From positions 1,847,965 through 1,911,964 of the forward strand of contig BPGH01000001.1 of NCBI GenBank assembly GCA_026002935.1: a DNA stretch of 64,000 nucleotides. The letters are read 5' to 3'. Made by a program: the position numbers and the translations under genes. This DNA is from Acidimicrobiia bacterium (GTDB lineage: Bacteria > Actinomycetota > Acidimicrobiia > IMCC26256 > PALSA-610). The notes beneath the pieces are model-generated. The model was not told where the DNA came from. It was given only the letters and a program-made list of their open reading frames with translations, and did no database searches. Of this stretch, positions 35,567 to 44,740 are shown in pieces. The first letter of the stretch is position 1. Each line of letters begins with the position of its first letter.

Positions 35567-36471
35567 CCGCCCCCACGTCGCCGATCTTCATCGGGGGCCT
35601 GTCGCACTCCGGCAAGACCCAGCTGCGCGTCGCGCTCGGCGCGCACCCCGACCTGTGCCTGACCCGGCGCACCTACCTGTGGACCCGGTTCTTCGGGCGC
35701 TTCGGCGACCTCGCCGACGACGCGAACCTCGAGCGCTGCCTCGACGTACTCCTCGCGGACGGGCACGTCCGTCGGCTCGCGCCCGACCGGGAGGCCGTGC
35801 GCGACGAGTTCGTCGCCGGGCCGCGCCGCTACGCGCGGCTGTTCGGGATCCTGCACGCCCAGCACGCGCGGCGCCTCGGCAAGCGCCGCTGGGGGGACCA
35901 GCTCGGCTCCGTCGAGCGGTTCGCCGGCGCGATCTTCGAGCAGTACCCCGACGCGCGGATGATCCACATGATCCGCGATCCCCGCACCCGGTTCGAGGAG
36001 ACCGGCGCGGTGCGCCGCCGCGGCAAGGTCGGGTGGGAGACCGCCCTGTGGATGTCGTCCGCCGCCCTCGCCGAGCGGAACGTGCACCGCCACGCGCCGT
36101 ACTACCGGGTGGTCCGGTACGAGAGCTTCGCCGCCCGCCCCGTGGAGACGGTGCGCGCGATCTGCGACTTCGTGGGTGAGGAGCCGACGCCCGAGATGCT
36201 CGACGCGGCGGCGCGCCTGCGGTTCGACCCGGAACCGCCGCCCGCGCGCCGGTTCGTCGAACGCCGCCGACGGTTCGCCTCGTCGTTCGCGACGGCGCAG
36301 GCCCGCGACCTCCTCACCGCGTTCCGGTACGCGGCGGACCCGCCCGCGCTGCGCGGCGGGGAGCAGCTCGCGTTCACGCTCCTGGAGCGGCCGGTCAACC
36401 GGACCGCGATGACCGCGTGGCACCTCACCAAGGGGCGCACCTACCGCCGGCAGGTCGGGAGCGCGCCATGA
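35563..36471 (+). CDS. Sulfotransferase family protein (2 of 6)
   Basis: 302 residues from GTG 35563, overlapping the fusion gene stop by GTGA. PAPS-binding loop GGLSHSGKTQL (10-20, a Walker-A-like SGKT form), RRTYLWTRFFGRFGDL (~33-48), KRRWGDQLGSVERFA, MIHMIRDPRTRFEE (3'-phosphate loop) and VVRYESFA. The C-terminal third lacks the GGNSSYG-type segment found in the next gene. Predicted to transfer sulfate from PAPS to a glycan hydroxyl. The acceptor is unknown. Confidence 0.82.
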   Translation: MTAPTSPIFIGGLSHSGKTQLRVALGAHPDLCLTRRTYLWTRFFGRFGDLADDANLERCLDVLLADGHVRRLAPDREAVRDEFVAGPRRYARLFGILHAQHARRLGKRRWGDQLGSVERFAGAIFEQYPDARMIHMIRDPRTRFEETGAVRRRGKVGWETALWMSSAALAERNVHRHAPYYRVVRYESFAARPVETVRAICDFVGEEPTPEMLDAAARLRFDPEPPPARRFVERRRRFASSFATAQARDLLTAFRYAADPPALRGGEQLAFTLLERPVNRTAMTAWHLTKGRTYRRQVGSAP

Positions 36472-37454
36472 GCGACCGCGGTCCCGTGTTCGTCGCCGGC
36501 CTCGAGCGCAGCGGCACGAGCCTCATGTACGCGCTGCTCGCCTCGCACCCCGAGATCGCGATGACGCGGCGCACGAACCTGTGGACGCACTTCTTCGGGC
36601 AGTACGGCGACCTCGCCGACGACGCGAACCTCGACCGGTGCCTCGGCATGATGCGGCGGTACCGCCGCCTCGTGATCCTCGACATCGACTGGGAGCGCCT
36701 CCGCAGCGACTTCGTCGCCGGCGCGCGCACCTACCCCCGCCTGTTCGACCTCCTCGAGATGCAGGTCGCGCACCGGCTCGGCAAGCGGCGCTGGGGCGAC
36801 AAGTCGCTCAACACCGAGCGGTACGCCGACCACCTCCTCGCCGCCTACCCCGGCGCCCGGGTGCTGCACATGATCCGTGACCCCCGCGACCGCTTCGCGT
36901 CGTCGCTGACCCGGTGGAAGGTCCGCCGCGGCGGGGTGGGCGCGGGGACCGCGGAGTGGCTGGCGTCCGCCCGCCTCGCCGAGCACCACAGCCGGTGGGC
37001 GCCCGACCGCTACATGGTCGTCCGCTACGAGTCGCTCGTCTCCGACCCCGAGGGGATGCTGCGGGCGATCTGTGGCTTCATCGGCGAGGACTACACGCCG
37101 GCGATGCTGTCGATGGACGGGGCGTCGCGCTTCAAGACCGAGGGCGGCAACAGCTCCTACGGGTCCCGCGCCCCGGCCGAGATCAGCGCGGACTCGGTCG
37201 GCCGGTTCCGCGCCGTCCTGTCACCACGCGACATCGCCGTGATGCAGCGCTTCGCCGGCGAGGAGATGCTGCGCTTCGGGTACGAGCTCGAACCCGTCAG
37301 CCTCGGCGTGACCGGCCGGGTGCGGGTCGCGCTCGGCGCGCTGCCGCTGGAGACGGCGCGGCTGCTCGCGTGGCGGGCGCGCGAGGCGTACCGCGACCGC
37401 AGGGGCCGCCCGGTCCCCGCGTACCGGATCGTCGAGCCGGCGGGTGTGGCGTGA
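36468..37454 (+). CDS. Sulfotransferase family protein (3 of 6)
   Basis: 328 residues from ATG 36468 (ATGA overlap with the gene before). PAPS loop AGLERSGTSLM (8-18, classic SGTS form), RRTNLWTHFFGQYGDLADDANLDR shared with its neighbours, GKRRWGDKSLNTERYA, LHMIRDPRDRFASS (3'-phosphate loop), VVRYESLV and GGNSSYGS (~220-230). This is the most canonical of the set. The high similarity of its N-terminal third to the flanking sulfotransferases points to duplication within the locus. Confidence 0.88.
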   Translation: MSDRGPVFVAGLERSGTSLMYALLASHPEIAMTRRTNLWTHFFGQYGDLADDANLDRCLGMMRRYRRLVILDIDWERLRSDFVAGARTYPRLFDLLEMQVAHRLGKRRWGDKSLNTERYADHLLAAYPGARVLHMIRDPRDRFASSLTRWKVRRGGVGAGTAEWLASARLAEHHSRWAPDRYMVVRYESLVSDPEGMLRAICGFIGEDYTPAMLSMDGASRFKTEGGNSSYGSRAPAEISADSVGRFRAVLSPRDIAVMQRFAGEEMLRFGYELEPVSLGVTGRVRVALGALPLETARLLAWRAREAYRDRRGRPVPAYRIVEPAGVA

Positions 37455-38920
37455 GCGTCGACCTGCGCCACGGCGAGCCGGGCGGCCGGCACGCGCGCGG
37501 CCCGACGCTCGTCGGCCGCGCGACCTACGGGCTGCTCGCGCTCGCCGGCGCCGTCGTCGGGGCGGGCGTGATCGCCTACCTCGTGACCGCCGGCGCGTGG
37601 TACCTCGCCCTCGGTGCGCTCGCCGTCGTGCCCGGGATGGTCCTGCTCCACCACCGGCCGATGCTCGCGGTCACGGCCTGGCTCGTCGTGACGCCGCTCG
37701 TCGTCGTGAGCGACAGCGCCGTCGCCCGCAAGCTCTACTGGGTCGTGCACCGCGGCCTCCCCGTGCTGGCGGTCGTGATGGTGGTGCTCGTCGCGAAGTC
37801 CGCCGCCCACCGCCGCCCGCTGCCGCGCCTCGGGCTGCCCGAGGGCCTCATGGCCGGATACGTCTTCGCGACGCTCGTCTCCATCGTCTACACGTCGACC
37901 GACGTCGGCCGGAACGTCATCCAGCTCTACGACTTCGTCGTCGCGCCGATGCTGCTGTACCTCTTCCTCCGGCTCCTCGAGCCCGACGAGCGGCAGGTCC
38001 GCGGTGTCGCCGGGGCGGTCGTGTTCGTCCTCGTGTTCCAGACCGTCGTCGGCATGCTCTCGTGGGTCGCACCGGGGGTGCTGCCGTCCGAGTGGCTGGG
38101 CAAGCTGGGCGAGCGGACGGTCGGATCGTTGCGTTCTCCCGACGTCTACGGCACGACGGTGCTGTTCTGCGGCGCGTTCCTGCTGCACATGGGCGCGAGC
38201 AGGCGGGCCCGGTCGATCACCGCGTCCGCACTGTTCCTGTTCGCGCTCGGCCTCACGATGGCGTTCATGACCTTCTCGCGCGCGTCGTGGATCGCCGCCG
38301 CGGTCGTACTCATCGGCGCGCTGCTCACCTACAAGGGCCTGTGGTCGCGGCTGGCCGTCATGGCCTTCCCGCTCGTGCTCTTCGCGGCGGCCTCGGGGTT
38401 CGCGGCCCAGCAGGTCGACCACGCCCGGGAGCGCATCGAGTCGCCGGTCGCCCGGGAATCGGCGCTGAGCCGCCTCCCCGTCGTCTACGCGTCGGTGCGG
38501 ATGTTCGAGGCCAAGCCCCTCACGGGCTGGGGCTACGGCAACTTCGACCGCTACGACCGGCAGTTCCAGCGGCCGGTGGGCAACCTCTTCTATCCGGACA
38601 AGGACCACGCCTCCCACAACGTGTACCTCACGCTCGCGGCCGAGCAGGGTGTCGTGGGGATCGTCCTGTTCCTCGGGCCGGCGGCGGTGCTGCTCGCGCG
38701 CACCATCGCCCGGTGGCGCCGGCTCCCCGGTGACGGCGTGCTCGACCGGCGCTTCGTCGCCGCCATGTGGGCGGTGATCGCCGCGCACGTCGTCGTCAAC
38801 AACTTCTCGCGGATGCAGGTGCCGTTCGGGCTCGGGATGTGGTGGGTGACGCTCGGCCTGATCGCGACCGTCGTGGAGCGCGTGCCGCGCGCGGACGGGC
38901 GCCCGGAGGTGGCGGCATGA
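37451..38920 (+). CDS. O-antigen ligase/Wzy-type polysaccharide polymerase
   Basis: 489 residues from GTG 37451 (GTGA overlap). About 11-12 membrane helices with a large external loop at ~330-400 containing ARESALSRLPVVYASVRMFEAKPLTGWGYG-type sequence and the HASHNVYLTLAAEQGVVG motif (~400-417) of the Wzy_C/O-antigen-ligase domain, whose histidine is needed for glycan transfer. In a locus with a flippase and Wzz-like protein the likely role is polymerisation of repeat units on the outer side of the membrane. Confidence 0.87.
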   Translation: MSVDLRHGEPGGRHARGPTLVGRATYGLLALAGAVVGAGVIAYLVTAGAWYLALGALAVVPGMVLLHHRPMLAVTAWLVVTPLVVVSDSAVARKLYWVVHRGLPVLAVVMVVLVAKSAAHRRPLPRLGLPEGLMAGYVFATLVSIVYTSTDVGRNVIQLYDFVVAPMLLYLFLRLLEPDERQVRGVAGAVVFVLVFQTVVGMLSWVAPGVLPSEWLGKLGERTVGSLRSPDVYGTTVLFCGAFLLHMGASRRARSITASALFLFALGLTMAFMTFSRASWIAAAVVLIGALLTYKGLWSRLAVMAFPLVLFAAASGFAAQQVDHARERIESPVARESALSRLPVVYASVRMFEAKPLTGWGYGNFDRYDRQFQRPVGNLFYPDKDHASHNVYLTLAAEQGVVGIVLFLGPAAVLLARTIARWRRLPGDGVLDRRFVAAMWAVIAAHVVVNNFSRMQVPFGLGMWWVTLGLIATVVERVPRADGRPEVAA

Positions 38921-40221
38921 CGGCGCCGGCCGCCCTCGGCCGCCCGCCGCGACGGGTGCCCGGCGTGCCCGGGCCCGGCCCGGTGCTCGTCGTGATCGGG
39001 ACCTACCCGCTCCTCACGACGACCTTCATCGACCGCGAGATCCACGGCCTGCGGCGGTTGGGCGTCGACCTGCGCCTCTGCGCGATCCGGCGCCCGGGTG
39101 ACGACGTGCCGCTCTCGTCGGACCAGCGTGCCCTGGCGCGCGAGGTGACCTACCTCCTGCCCGCCCGCGTCCCGTTCCTCGTCGCCGCGCTCGCGTCCGA
39201 GCTGGGCCGGCGCCCCCTGCGTGCCCTCGGGACCCTCGCGTACCTGCTCACGCGGCCGCACCCGGGCGCGCGGAGCCGGTTCCGGACGCTCCTGCACTTC
39301 GGCCTGGGGATCTGCGTGGCGCGCGTCGCCCGCGCCGAGGGGGTGCGGGAGATCTACGCGCACTTCGTCGACCGTGCCGCGACCGTCGCGCTCACGGCTT
39401 CGCGTCTGCTCGGCGTGCCGTACCACCTGTCGGTCCACGCCGGCGCCGACGTCTTCGTCGAGCCGGTGCTCGTGCGGGAGAAGCTCGCGGCCGCGACCCA
39501 TGTGACGACCTGTACGCGCCGCAACAAGGAGCGGCTCGCCGAGCTGGCCGGCGCGGACGTCGCCGCGAAGGTGCGGGTCGTGCCGCACGGGATCGACCTG
39601 GAGGCGCTGCCGGTGGTGCTCCCGGCCCCGGAGCCGGACCCGGTCGTCCTCGCGGTCGGGCAGCTCACCGAGCGCAAGGGCCTGCACGTGCTCGTGCGTG
39701 CGTGCGCCCGGCTGCGCCGGTCGGGCCACCGGTTCCGCTGCCGGGTGGTGGGCGCCGGGCCGCAGCGCGAGGCGCTCGAGCGCCTCGCACGCGAGCTCGC
39801 CGTCGACGACCTCGTGACCTTCACCGGGGCGCTGCCCCACGAGGAGGTCGTCGCCGAGTACGCGCGCGCCGGCGTGTTCGTGATGCCGTGCGTGACGGCG
39901 AGCGACGGCGACGTCGACGGCATCCCGAACGTGCTCCTCGAGGCGATGGCGATGCGGGTCCCCGTCGTGGCGAGCGACCAGCCGGCGATCCGGGAGCTCG
40001 TCACCGACGGCGAGAACGGGCTCCTCGTCCCCGCGGGTGACGACGACGCCCTGGCGGGGGCCGTCGCGACGTTGCTGGACGAGGTCCGGCTGCGCCACCG
40101 GCTCGCCGCCGCGGGCCGCGACGCGGTGCGCCGCCGGTTCGACCTGGCCACGAACGTGCGGGGCGTGGCGGCGGCGCTCTGGCCGGCCGCCTTCGCCGCC
40201 CCCGGGGAGGGTGCGCGGTGA
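38917..40221 (+). CDS. Glycosyltransferase family 4 protein
   Basis: 434 residues from ATG 38917 (ATGA overlap). GT-B fold: N-terminal part has GTYPLLTTTFIDREIHGL (typical of exopolysaccharide GT4 enzymes with an N-terminal sTFI.rEi motif); the C-terminal nucleotide-sugar domain has VGQLTERKGLHVLVRA (~250-265), VVGAGPQREALE and the E-x7-E region DGIPNVLLEAMAMRVPVVASD. Retaining transferase; donor and acceptor unknown. Translationally coupled to both neighbours. Confidence 0.9.
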   Translation: MTAPAALGRPPRRVPGVPGPGPVLVVIGTYPLLTTTFIDREIHGLRRLGVDLRLCAIRRPGDDVPLSSDQRALAREVTYLLPARVPFLVAALASELGRRPLRALGTLAYLLTRPHPGARSRFRTLLHFGLGICVARVARAEGVREIYAHFVDRAATVALTASRLLGVPYHLSVHAGADVFVEPVLVREKLAAATHVTTCTRRNKERLAELAGADVAAKVRVVPHGIDLEALPVVLPAPEPDPVVLAVGQLTERKGLHVLVRACARLRRSGHRFRCRVVGAGPQREALERLARELAVDDLVTFTGALPHEEVVAEYARAGVFVMPCVTASDGDVDGIPNVLLEAMAMRVPVVASDQPAIRELVTDGENGLLVPAGDDDALAGAVATLLDEVRLRHRLAAAGRDAVRRRFDLATNVRGVAAALWPAAFAAPGEGAR

Positions 40222-41288
40222 CGCGCTCGCCGCACGACACGGGCCGGAGCGGCCGGAGATGGGTGGCGGTCGCCTGGGCGCCCTACAGCCGGCGCAGCGA
40301 GATGTTCGCCCGCGAGCTCGGCGGCACGCTCCACTGCATCCACTTCCTCAAGTTCCGGTCCCCGCCGTACGCGCCGGTCAAGTACCCGATGCAGGCCGTC
40401 GCGACGCTGCGGATGCTGTTCCGGGAGCGGCCCGACGCCGTCCACGTGCAGACGCCGCCGTTCCTGTGCGGCCTGGTCGTGTGGCTGTACTGCCGGATCA
40501 CCGGCGCGAGGTACGTGATCGAGTACCACTCGGCGGCCTTCGACCCGGCCTGGACGTTCGCGATGCCGGTGCAGCGCTGGGTCGCGAGGCGGGCCGCCGT
40601 CAACATCGTCACCAATGAGCACTGGGCCCGGGTCGTGTCCGGCTGGGGCGCGCGCACCCTCGTCATGTACGACGCGTTCCTCGACCTGCCCGAGGGCCGC
40701 CCGTACCGCGTGCGCGACGGCGTCAACCTGGCGTTCCTCTGCGTGTTCGCGCCGGACGAGCCGGTGCGGGAGGTGCTGGAGGCGGCACGGCGCAACCCCG
40801 GCGTCCACGTCTACGTCACCGGCGACACGGGCAAGGCGCCCGCCGGGTCGATCGCGTCGGCACCACCGAACGTCACCTTCACCGGCTTCCTCGACCCGAA
40901 CGGCGAGTACGTGGGGCTGCTGCGGGCGGTCGACGGCGCCATCGTGCTCACCACCCGGGACCACACGCTGCAGCTCGCCGGGTGCGAGGCCGTCGCGCTC
41001 GGCAAGCCGATCGTGACCTCCGACTTCGAGTACCTGCACGAGCTCTTCGCCGATGCCGCGGTGTACGCGCCCAACACCGCCGAGGGGATCGGACACGCGA
41101 TCGCCGATCTCGTCGCGCGGCGCGAGGAGCTCGCCCGCAACGCCGTGCGCGTGCGTGAGGCACGGCGTGAGGAGTGGCGCCGGCGGATGCGCCAGCTCGA
41201 GGAGCTGGTGGCCGGCGCGGGGGCTGGCCAGCACCGTGAGGAAGGATCGCTCGCGGATCGAGCGACGCGGGAGAGGAGCCCGGAATGA
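40218..41288 (+). CDS. Glycosyltransferase (GT4-like)
   Basis: 356 residues from GTG 40218 (GTGA overlap). The N-terminal half includes VQTPPFLCGLVVWLYCRITGARYVIEYHSAAF, a pattern of GT-B exopolysaccharide transferases with an acceptor-side membrane-associated patch. The C-terminal half has FLCVFAPDEPVREVLEAA, FTGFLDPNGEYVGLLRAVDGAIVLTTRD and GCEAVALGKPIVTSDFEYLHELF (donor site glutamate region). The tail (~325-356) is charged and probably disordered. ATGA overlap with the epimerase. Confidence 0.82.
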   Translation: MTRSPHDTGRSGRRWVAVAWAPYSRRSEMFARELGGTLHCIHFLKFRSPPYAPVKYPMQAVATLRMLFRERPDAVHVQTPPFLCGLVVWLYCRITGARYVIEYHSAAFDPAWTFAMPVQRWVARRAAVNIVTNEHWARVVSGWGARTLVMYDAFLDLPEGRPYRVRDGVNLAFLCVFAPDEPVREVLEAARRNPGVHVYVTGDTGKAPAGSIASAPPNVTFTGFLDPNGEYVGLLRAVDGAIVLTTRDHTLQLAGCEAVALGKPIVTSDFEYLHELFADAAVYAPNTAEGIGHAIADLVARREELARNAVRVREARREEWRRRMRQLEELVAGAGAGQHREEGSLADRATRERSPE

Positions 41289-42331
41289 ACGTCTTCGTCA
41301 CCGGCGGCGCCGGCTTCATCGGCGCGAACGTCGCGGCCGACCACCTCGCGCGGGGCGACACGGTGACGGTCTTCGACAACCTGTCGCGGGCCGGCACGCG
41401 CGGGAACCTCGACTGGCTGCGCCAGCGGGCCGGTGGTCGGTTGCGCTTCGTGCAGGGCGACATCCGCGACGCGTCCGCCCTCCAGGCGGCGCTCGCGTCC
41501 GGCACCGACGTCGTGTACCACCTCGCGGCGCAGGTCGCGGTGACGACGTCGGTGGCCGACCCACGCGAGGACTTCGAGATCAACGCGCTCGGGACGTTCA
41601 ACGTGCTCGAGGCGGTGCGCGCCCGCGCCCCCGAGGCGATCGTGCTGTACGCGTCGACCAACAAGGTCTACGGTGGCATGGAGGACGTCGTCGTCGAGGA
41701 GGGACCCTCCTCGTACCGCTACCGCGACTTCCCGCACGGCATCCCCGAGGACCGGCTCCTCGACTTCCACTCGCCCTACGGCTGCTCGAAGGGCGCCGGC
41801 GACCAGTACGTGCGCGACTACGCCCGCATCTACGGCTTGCGGACGGTCGTGATGCGGCAGTCGTGCATCTACGGCACGCGGCAGTTCGGCGTCGAGGACC
41901 AGGGCTGGGTGGCCCACTTCTGCATCTCGGCGCGGCTCGGCCGGCCGATCACGATCTACGGCGACGGGAAGCAGGCCCGTGACGTCCTGTGGATCGACGA
42001 CCTCGTCGCCGCGTACCGGGCGGCGATCGAGCACATCGACGTGGCCGCCGGGTCGATCTACAACGTCGGCGGAGGGCCCGGGAACACCGTGTCGATCTGG
42101 CGCGAGTTCGCGCCGCGGCTCGAGCGGCTCGCGGGCCGCGAGATCGAGGTGACGTACGGGCCGTGGCGCCCCGGCGACCAGCCGGTCTACGTGAGCGACG
42201 TGCGCCGGGCCGAGCGCGACCTCGGCTGGCGGCCGACGACCTCGTTCGACGAGGGGCTCGCGCGGCTGTGGGCCTGGGTCGACGCCAATCCACACCTGTT
42301 CGACGCGTTCGCGGTCCCGAAGGCCGGGTGA
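41285..42331 (+). CDS. NAD-dependent nucleotide-sugar epimerase/dehydratase (extended SDR)
   Basis: 348 residues from ATG 41285. Rossmann motif TGGAGFIGANVA (6-17), catalytic YGCSKGAGDQY (YxxxK, ~160-170), ASTNKVYG serine region (~123-130) and IYGTRQFGVEDQGWVAHF with ARDVLWIDDLVAAY. The combination resembles CDP-paratose 2-epimerase-like and UDP-glucose 4-epimerase-like SDRs; the product sugar cannot be fixed by eye. Last gene of the plus-strand arm; it converges on the DUF1996 gene with 34 bases between. Confidence 0.88.
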   Translation: MNVFVTGGAGFIGANVAADHLARGDTVTVFDNLSRAGTRGNLDWLRQRAGGRLRFVQGDIRDASALQAALASGTDVVYHLAAQVAVTTSVADPREDFEINALGTFNVLEAVRARAPEAIVLYASTNKVYGGMEDVVVEEGPSSYRYRDFPHGIPEDRLLDFHSPYGCSKGAGDQYVRDYARIYGLRTVVMRQSCIYGTRQFGVEDQGWVAHFCISARLGRPITIYGDGKQARDVLWIDDLVAAYRAAIEHIDVAAGSIYNVGGGPGNTVSIWREFAPRLERLAGREIEVTYGPWRPGDQPVYVSDVRRAERDLGWRPTTSFDEGLARLWAWVDANPHLFDAFAVPKAG

Positions 42332-42365
42332 CGCCGGGCCGCCCGGCCCCCGGGTCCGCGGCTGA

Positions 42366-43238
42366 TCAGCCGGTCGCGAGCTTGCAGGAGATCCCGCGGT
42401 GGCCGAGGCACCGGTCCACCCAGTGCTCGAGGCGCGGCTGGTGCCAGGTGTTCCAGAAGTCCACGTGGGGGAGCACCTCGCCGTCGGAGAGGCGGTAGGC
42501 GCGCCCGTCCGAGACGTCGTACTGCACCCGGAAGTCGAGCTGCGGGATCTTGACGGGGTGCGACGCCGGGCACACGTCGGGATCGGTGCCCTCGACGCCC
42601 CCGTCGTCGTCGAGGCCGTAGGCGACGTGGCTGCGGTGATCTGGCGAGTCGAGCCGCTTGCCGTCCCAGCACGAGGGGAAGAAGACGTGGAGCTTGATCT
42701 TCCCGCCCGGGCCGCAGTTCGGGATCGTCGCCCGCCGGGACTCGTAGCCGGTGTCGCTCTCGCCGTCGCACGTCCAGTACGCGTGCGGGTAGGCGTTCTT
42801 CCCACCGGCGATCATGCGGAAGTCGGGCGGGAACGGCACGGTCTCGCTGTACTCGACCGGGCGGTTCCGGTAGTAGAAGACGGCGATCTCGGGGGTCACG
42901 AAGCGGCCGCCCGGCGCGACGAGCGAAGGCGCCCAGTAGGCGGCGCGGTCGCCGGGGTCGCTGCACGTCGTGCCGCCCCGGCGCATCGAGTCGTAGGTCG
43001 AGGTCGCGGCGGTCGACGTGTTGCCGAAGAAGTCGTGGACGTGCATCGACGTCCGCCCGAACGAGACGATGGGGTCGACCTGGGCGCGGTGTGAGAACTC
43101 GCACTCGACACGGAACGAGCCGAGCGAGGTCGACTCGCCCGACGGCGGCGGGATCACGGCGCACCCGGTGAGCGCGAGCGCGAGCGACGCCGCCGCGAGC
43201 ACGAGCACCTGGACCGGACGTCTCCTCATCGGCTTCAT
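42366..43238 (-). CDS. DUF1996 lipoprotein
   Basis: 290 residues from ATG 43238 with GGGGGAGG about 7 bases upstream. A lipoprotein signal peptide with lipobox LTGC (C26) is followed by a DUF1996 domain: MHVHDFFGNTSTA, WAPSL, PHAYWTCDGESD, IKLHVFFPSCWDGKRLDS, HVAYG and CPASHPVKIPQLDFRVQYD. The His/Asp/Trp-rich motifs are the hallmark of this family, found in secreted fungal and actinobacterial proteins of unknown function, often near cell-wall or polysaccharide genes. It is the last gene of the minus-strand arm. A role in binding or modifying the exported glycan is only inferred. Confidence 0.82.
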   Translation of the reverse strand: MKPMRRRPVQVLVLAAASLALALTGCAVIPPPSGESTSLGSFRVECEFSHRAQVDPIVSFGRTSMHVHDFFGNTSTAATSTYDSMRRGGTTCSDPGDRAAYWAPSLVAPGGRFVTPEIAVFYYRNRPVEYSETVPFPPDFRMIAGGKNAYPHAYWTCDGESDTGYESRRATIPNCGPGGKIKLHVFFPSCWDGKRLDSPDHRSHVAYGLDDDGGVEGTDPDVCPASHPVKIPQLDFRVQYDVSDGRAYRLSDGEVLPHVDFWNTWHQPRLEHWVDRCLGHRGISCKLATG

Positions 43239-43284
43239 CGGCCGACCTCCCCCTGTTCGGCTCCCGCGCCGGGCTACCACGGCG

Positions 43285-43303
43285 CCTGCCCTGTATCGGC
43301 AGG
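43285..43303 (-). repeat. Small hairpin upstream of the DUF1996 gene
   Basis: CCTGCC (43285-43290) pairs with GGCAGG (43298-43303), loop of seven bases, 47 bases before the DUF1996 start. The 188 bases between this gene and the glycosyltransferase upstream hold no other gene. The hairpin may be a terminator for the upstream minus-strand gene or part of a leader. Confidence 0.3.
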
Positions 43304-43426
43304 AAACCGCCGGGGTTCGCGCGCCGTGGCGCGATCGGCCGGGCCGTGCGGGCGAGCCCGGCCGCCGGGGCCACGCTGCGCAGCCGGCGGCCGAACGGCG
43401 CGTCCGTCGAGGTGCGCGTACGCGCC

Positions 43427-44740
43427 CTACGCGCCGGCGGCGCGCCGGGCCGGTCGTCCCGCGGCGCGCAGCCGGTCGACGAGGGCGACGTACTCGCGGC
43501 TCGTGCGTTCCCAGCTGTGGCGCCCGGTGAAGGCGGCGGCGCGCGCGGCGGTCGCCGCGAGCCGGTCCGGGTCCTCGTACAGGACCCGGATCCGCTCGGC
43601 GAGGTCGTCGGCGTCGCCCGGCTCGAAGAGCTCGACGTTGGCGTCACCGAAGTACGTCTCGATCGCCGTCGTGCGCGCCGCGACGCACGGGATGCCCATC
43701 GCCGCGTACTCCATCAGCTTCGTCGGCAGCAGGCCGTCGGTGAAGACGTCGTTCCGGTAGGGCACGACGCCGAGGTCGGCCCGGGCGAGGATCGGCGGGA
43801 GCTGGTCCGCGGTGAGGAGCTCGTCCCGCAGGGTCACGTTCGACTCGACCCCGAGCTCGCTGCACAGGCGTCGCAGCGTCGCCATGTGGTCGCCCATGCC
43901 GAGGACCGTGAGGTGGATGCCCGGGATGCGGTCGCGCAGCTTCGCGACGGCCCGCACCGCGAGGTCGAGGCCGTAGCGCTCGACGACCGTGCCGTGGTAG
44001 ACGAGCTCGAACGACGACCGGTCCCGGTCGGGCCGGGGCAGCGGGGTGAACACGCGCTCGTCGGCGAGGTTCATCACCACGCTGCACTTCGACTCGGGTA
44101 CCCCGCGCGCGACGAGCGCCCGCCGCCAGTGCTCGCTGACCGTGATCACGTGGCTCGCGAACCGGCACGCCGCGCGCTCCTGCATCCGCACGAGCCCGAC
44201 GAGGCGGCGCCCGCGGGCAGCCCGCGAAGCGGGCCGCGTAGAACTCCGGCATCAGGTCGTGCAGGTCGAGCACCACGGGCACCCCGCGCAGCCGGGGGTA
44301 CGCGGCGCAGAACACGAGGAAGTCGGGCAGGTTGTGCACCTGGACGCAGTCGTAGGGCCGCCGCCGGTGCAGGGCGGTGAGCCGCAGGCCGGCCCGTACG
44401 AAGAAGTGCAGGTAGTTCAGGAGCTGGCGGGCGAGGTGCTCCTTGTGGAGCTGCACGCCGACGCGGTGCACGGTGACCCCCGCGGTGGACCTCGCGCCGC
44501 GGCTCGCCGCGGTCGCGCAGGCAGATGACGTCCACCTCGTAGCCCGCCCGCACGAGGGGCCTCGGCCTCGCGCTGCACCCGGGTCTCGGCGAGGGGGTAG
44601 TAGGCGAGCACCACCATGCAGTGGCGCGGCCGGCGACCGCCCGGGCCCGCGGCCGCGTCGCCGGCGGCGCCGGTGCCGGGCCCCGCGGCGGCCGGCCGGT
44701 CGTCCGCCACCTCCCGCGCCGCCCGGGCCGCGCCGCTCAT
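43427..44740 (-). CDS. Glycosyltransferase family 4 protein, broken by about three frameshifts
   Basis: Start ATG 44740 (ATGA overlap with the deacetylase). Protein sequence runs through three changes of frame at about 44555-44565, 44485-44500 and 44205-44225, each equal to one extra base. In order one reads MVVLAYYPLAETRVQREAEA, then AGYEVDVICLRDRGEP, then VQLHKEHLARQLLNYL and PYDCVQVHNLPDFLVF, then HVITVSEHWRRALVARG, VYHGTVVERYGLDLAV and KLMEYAAMGIPCVAARTTA. Together these give a complete GT4-type enzyme of about 435 residues. Either the sequence carries errors here or the gene is a recent pseudogene; the preserved codon structure around each break favours errors. Confidence 0.7.
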
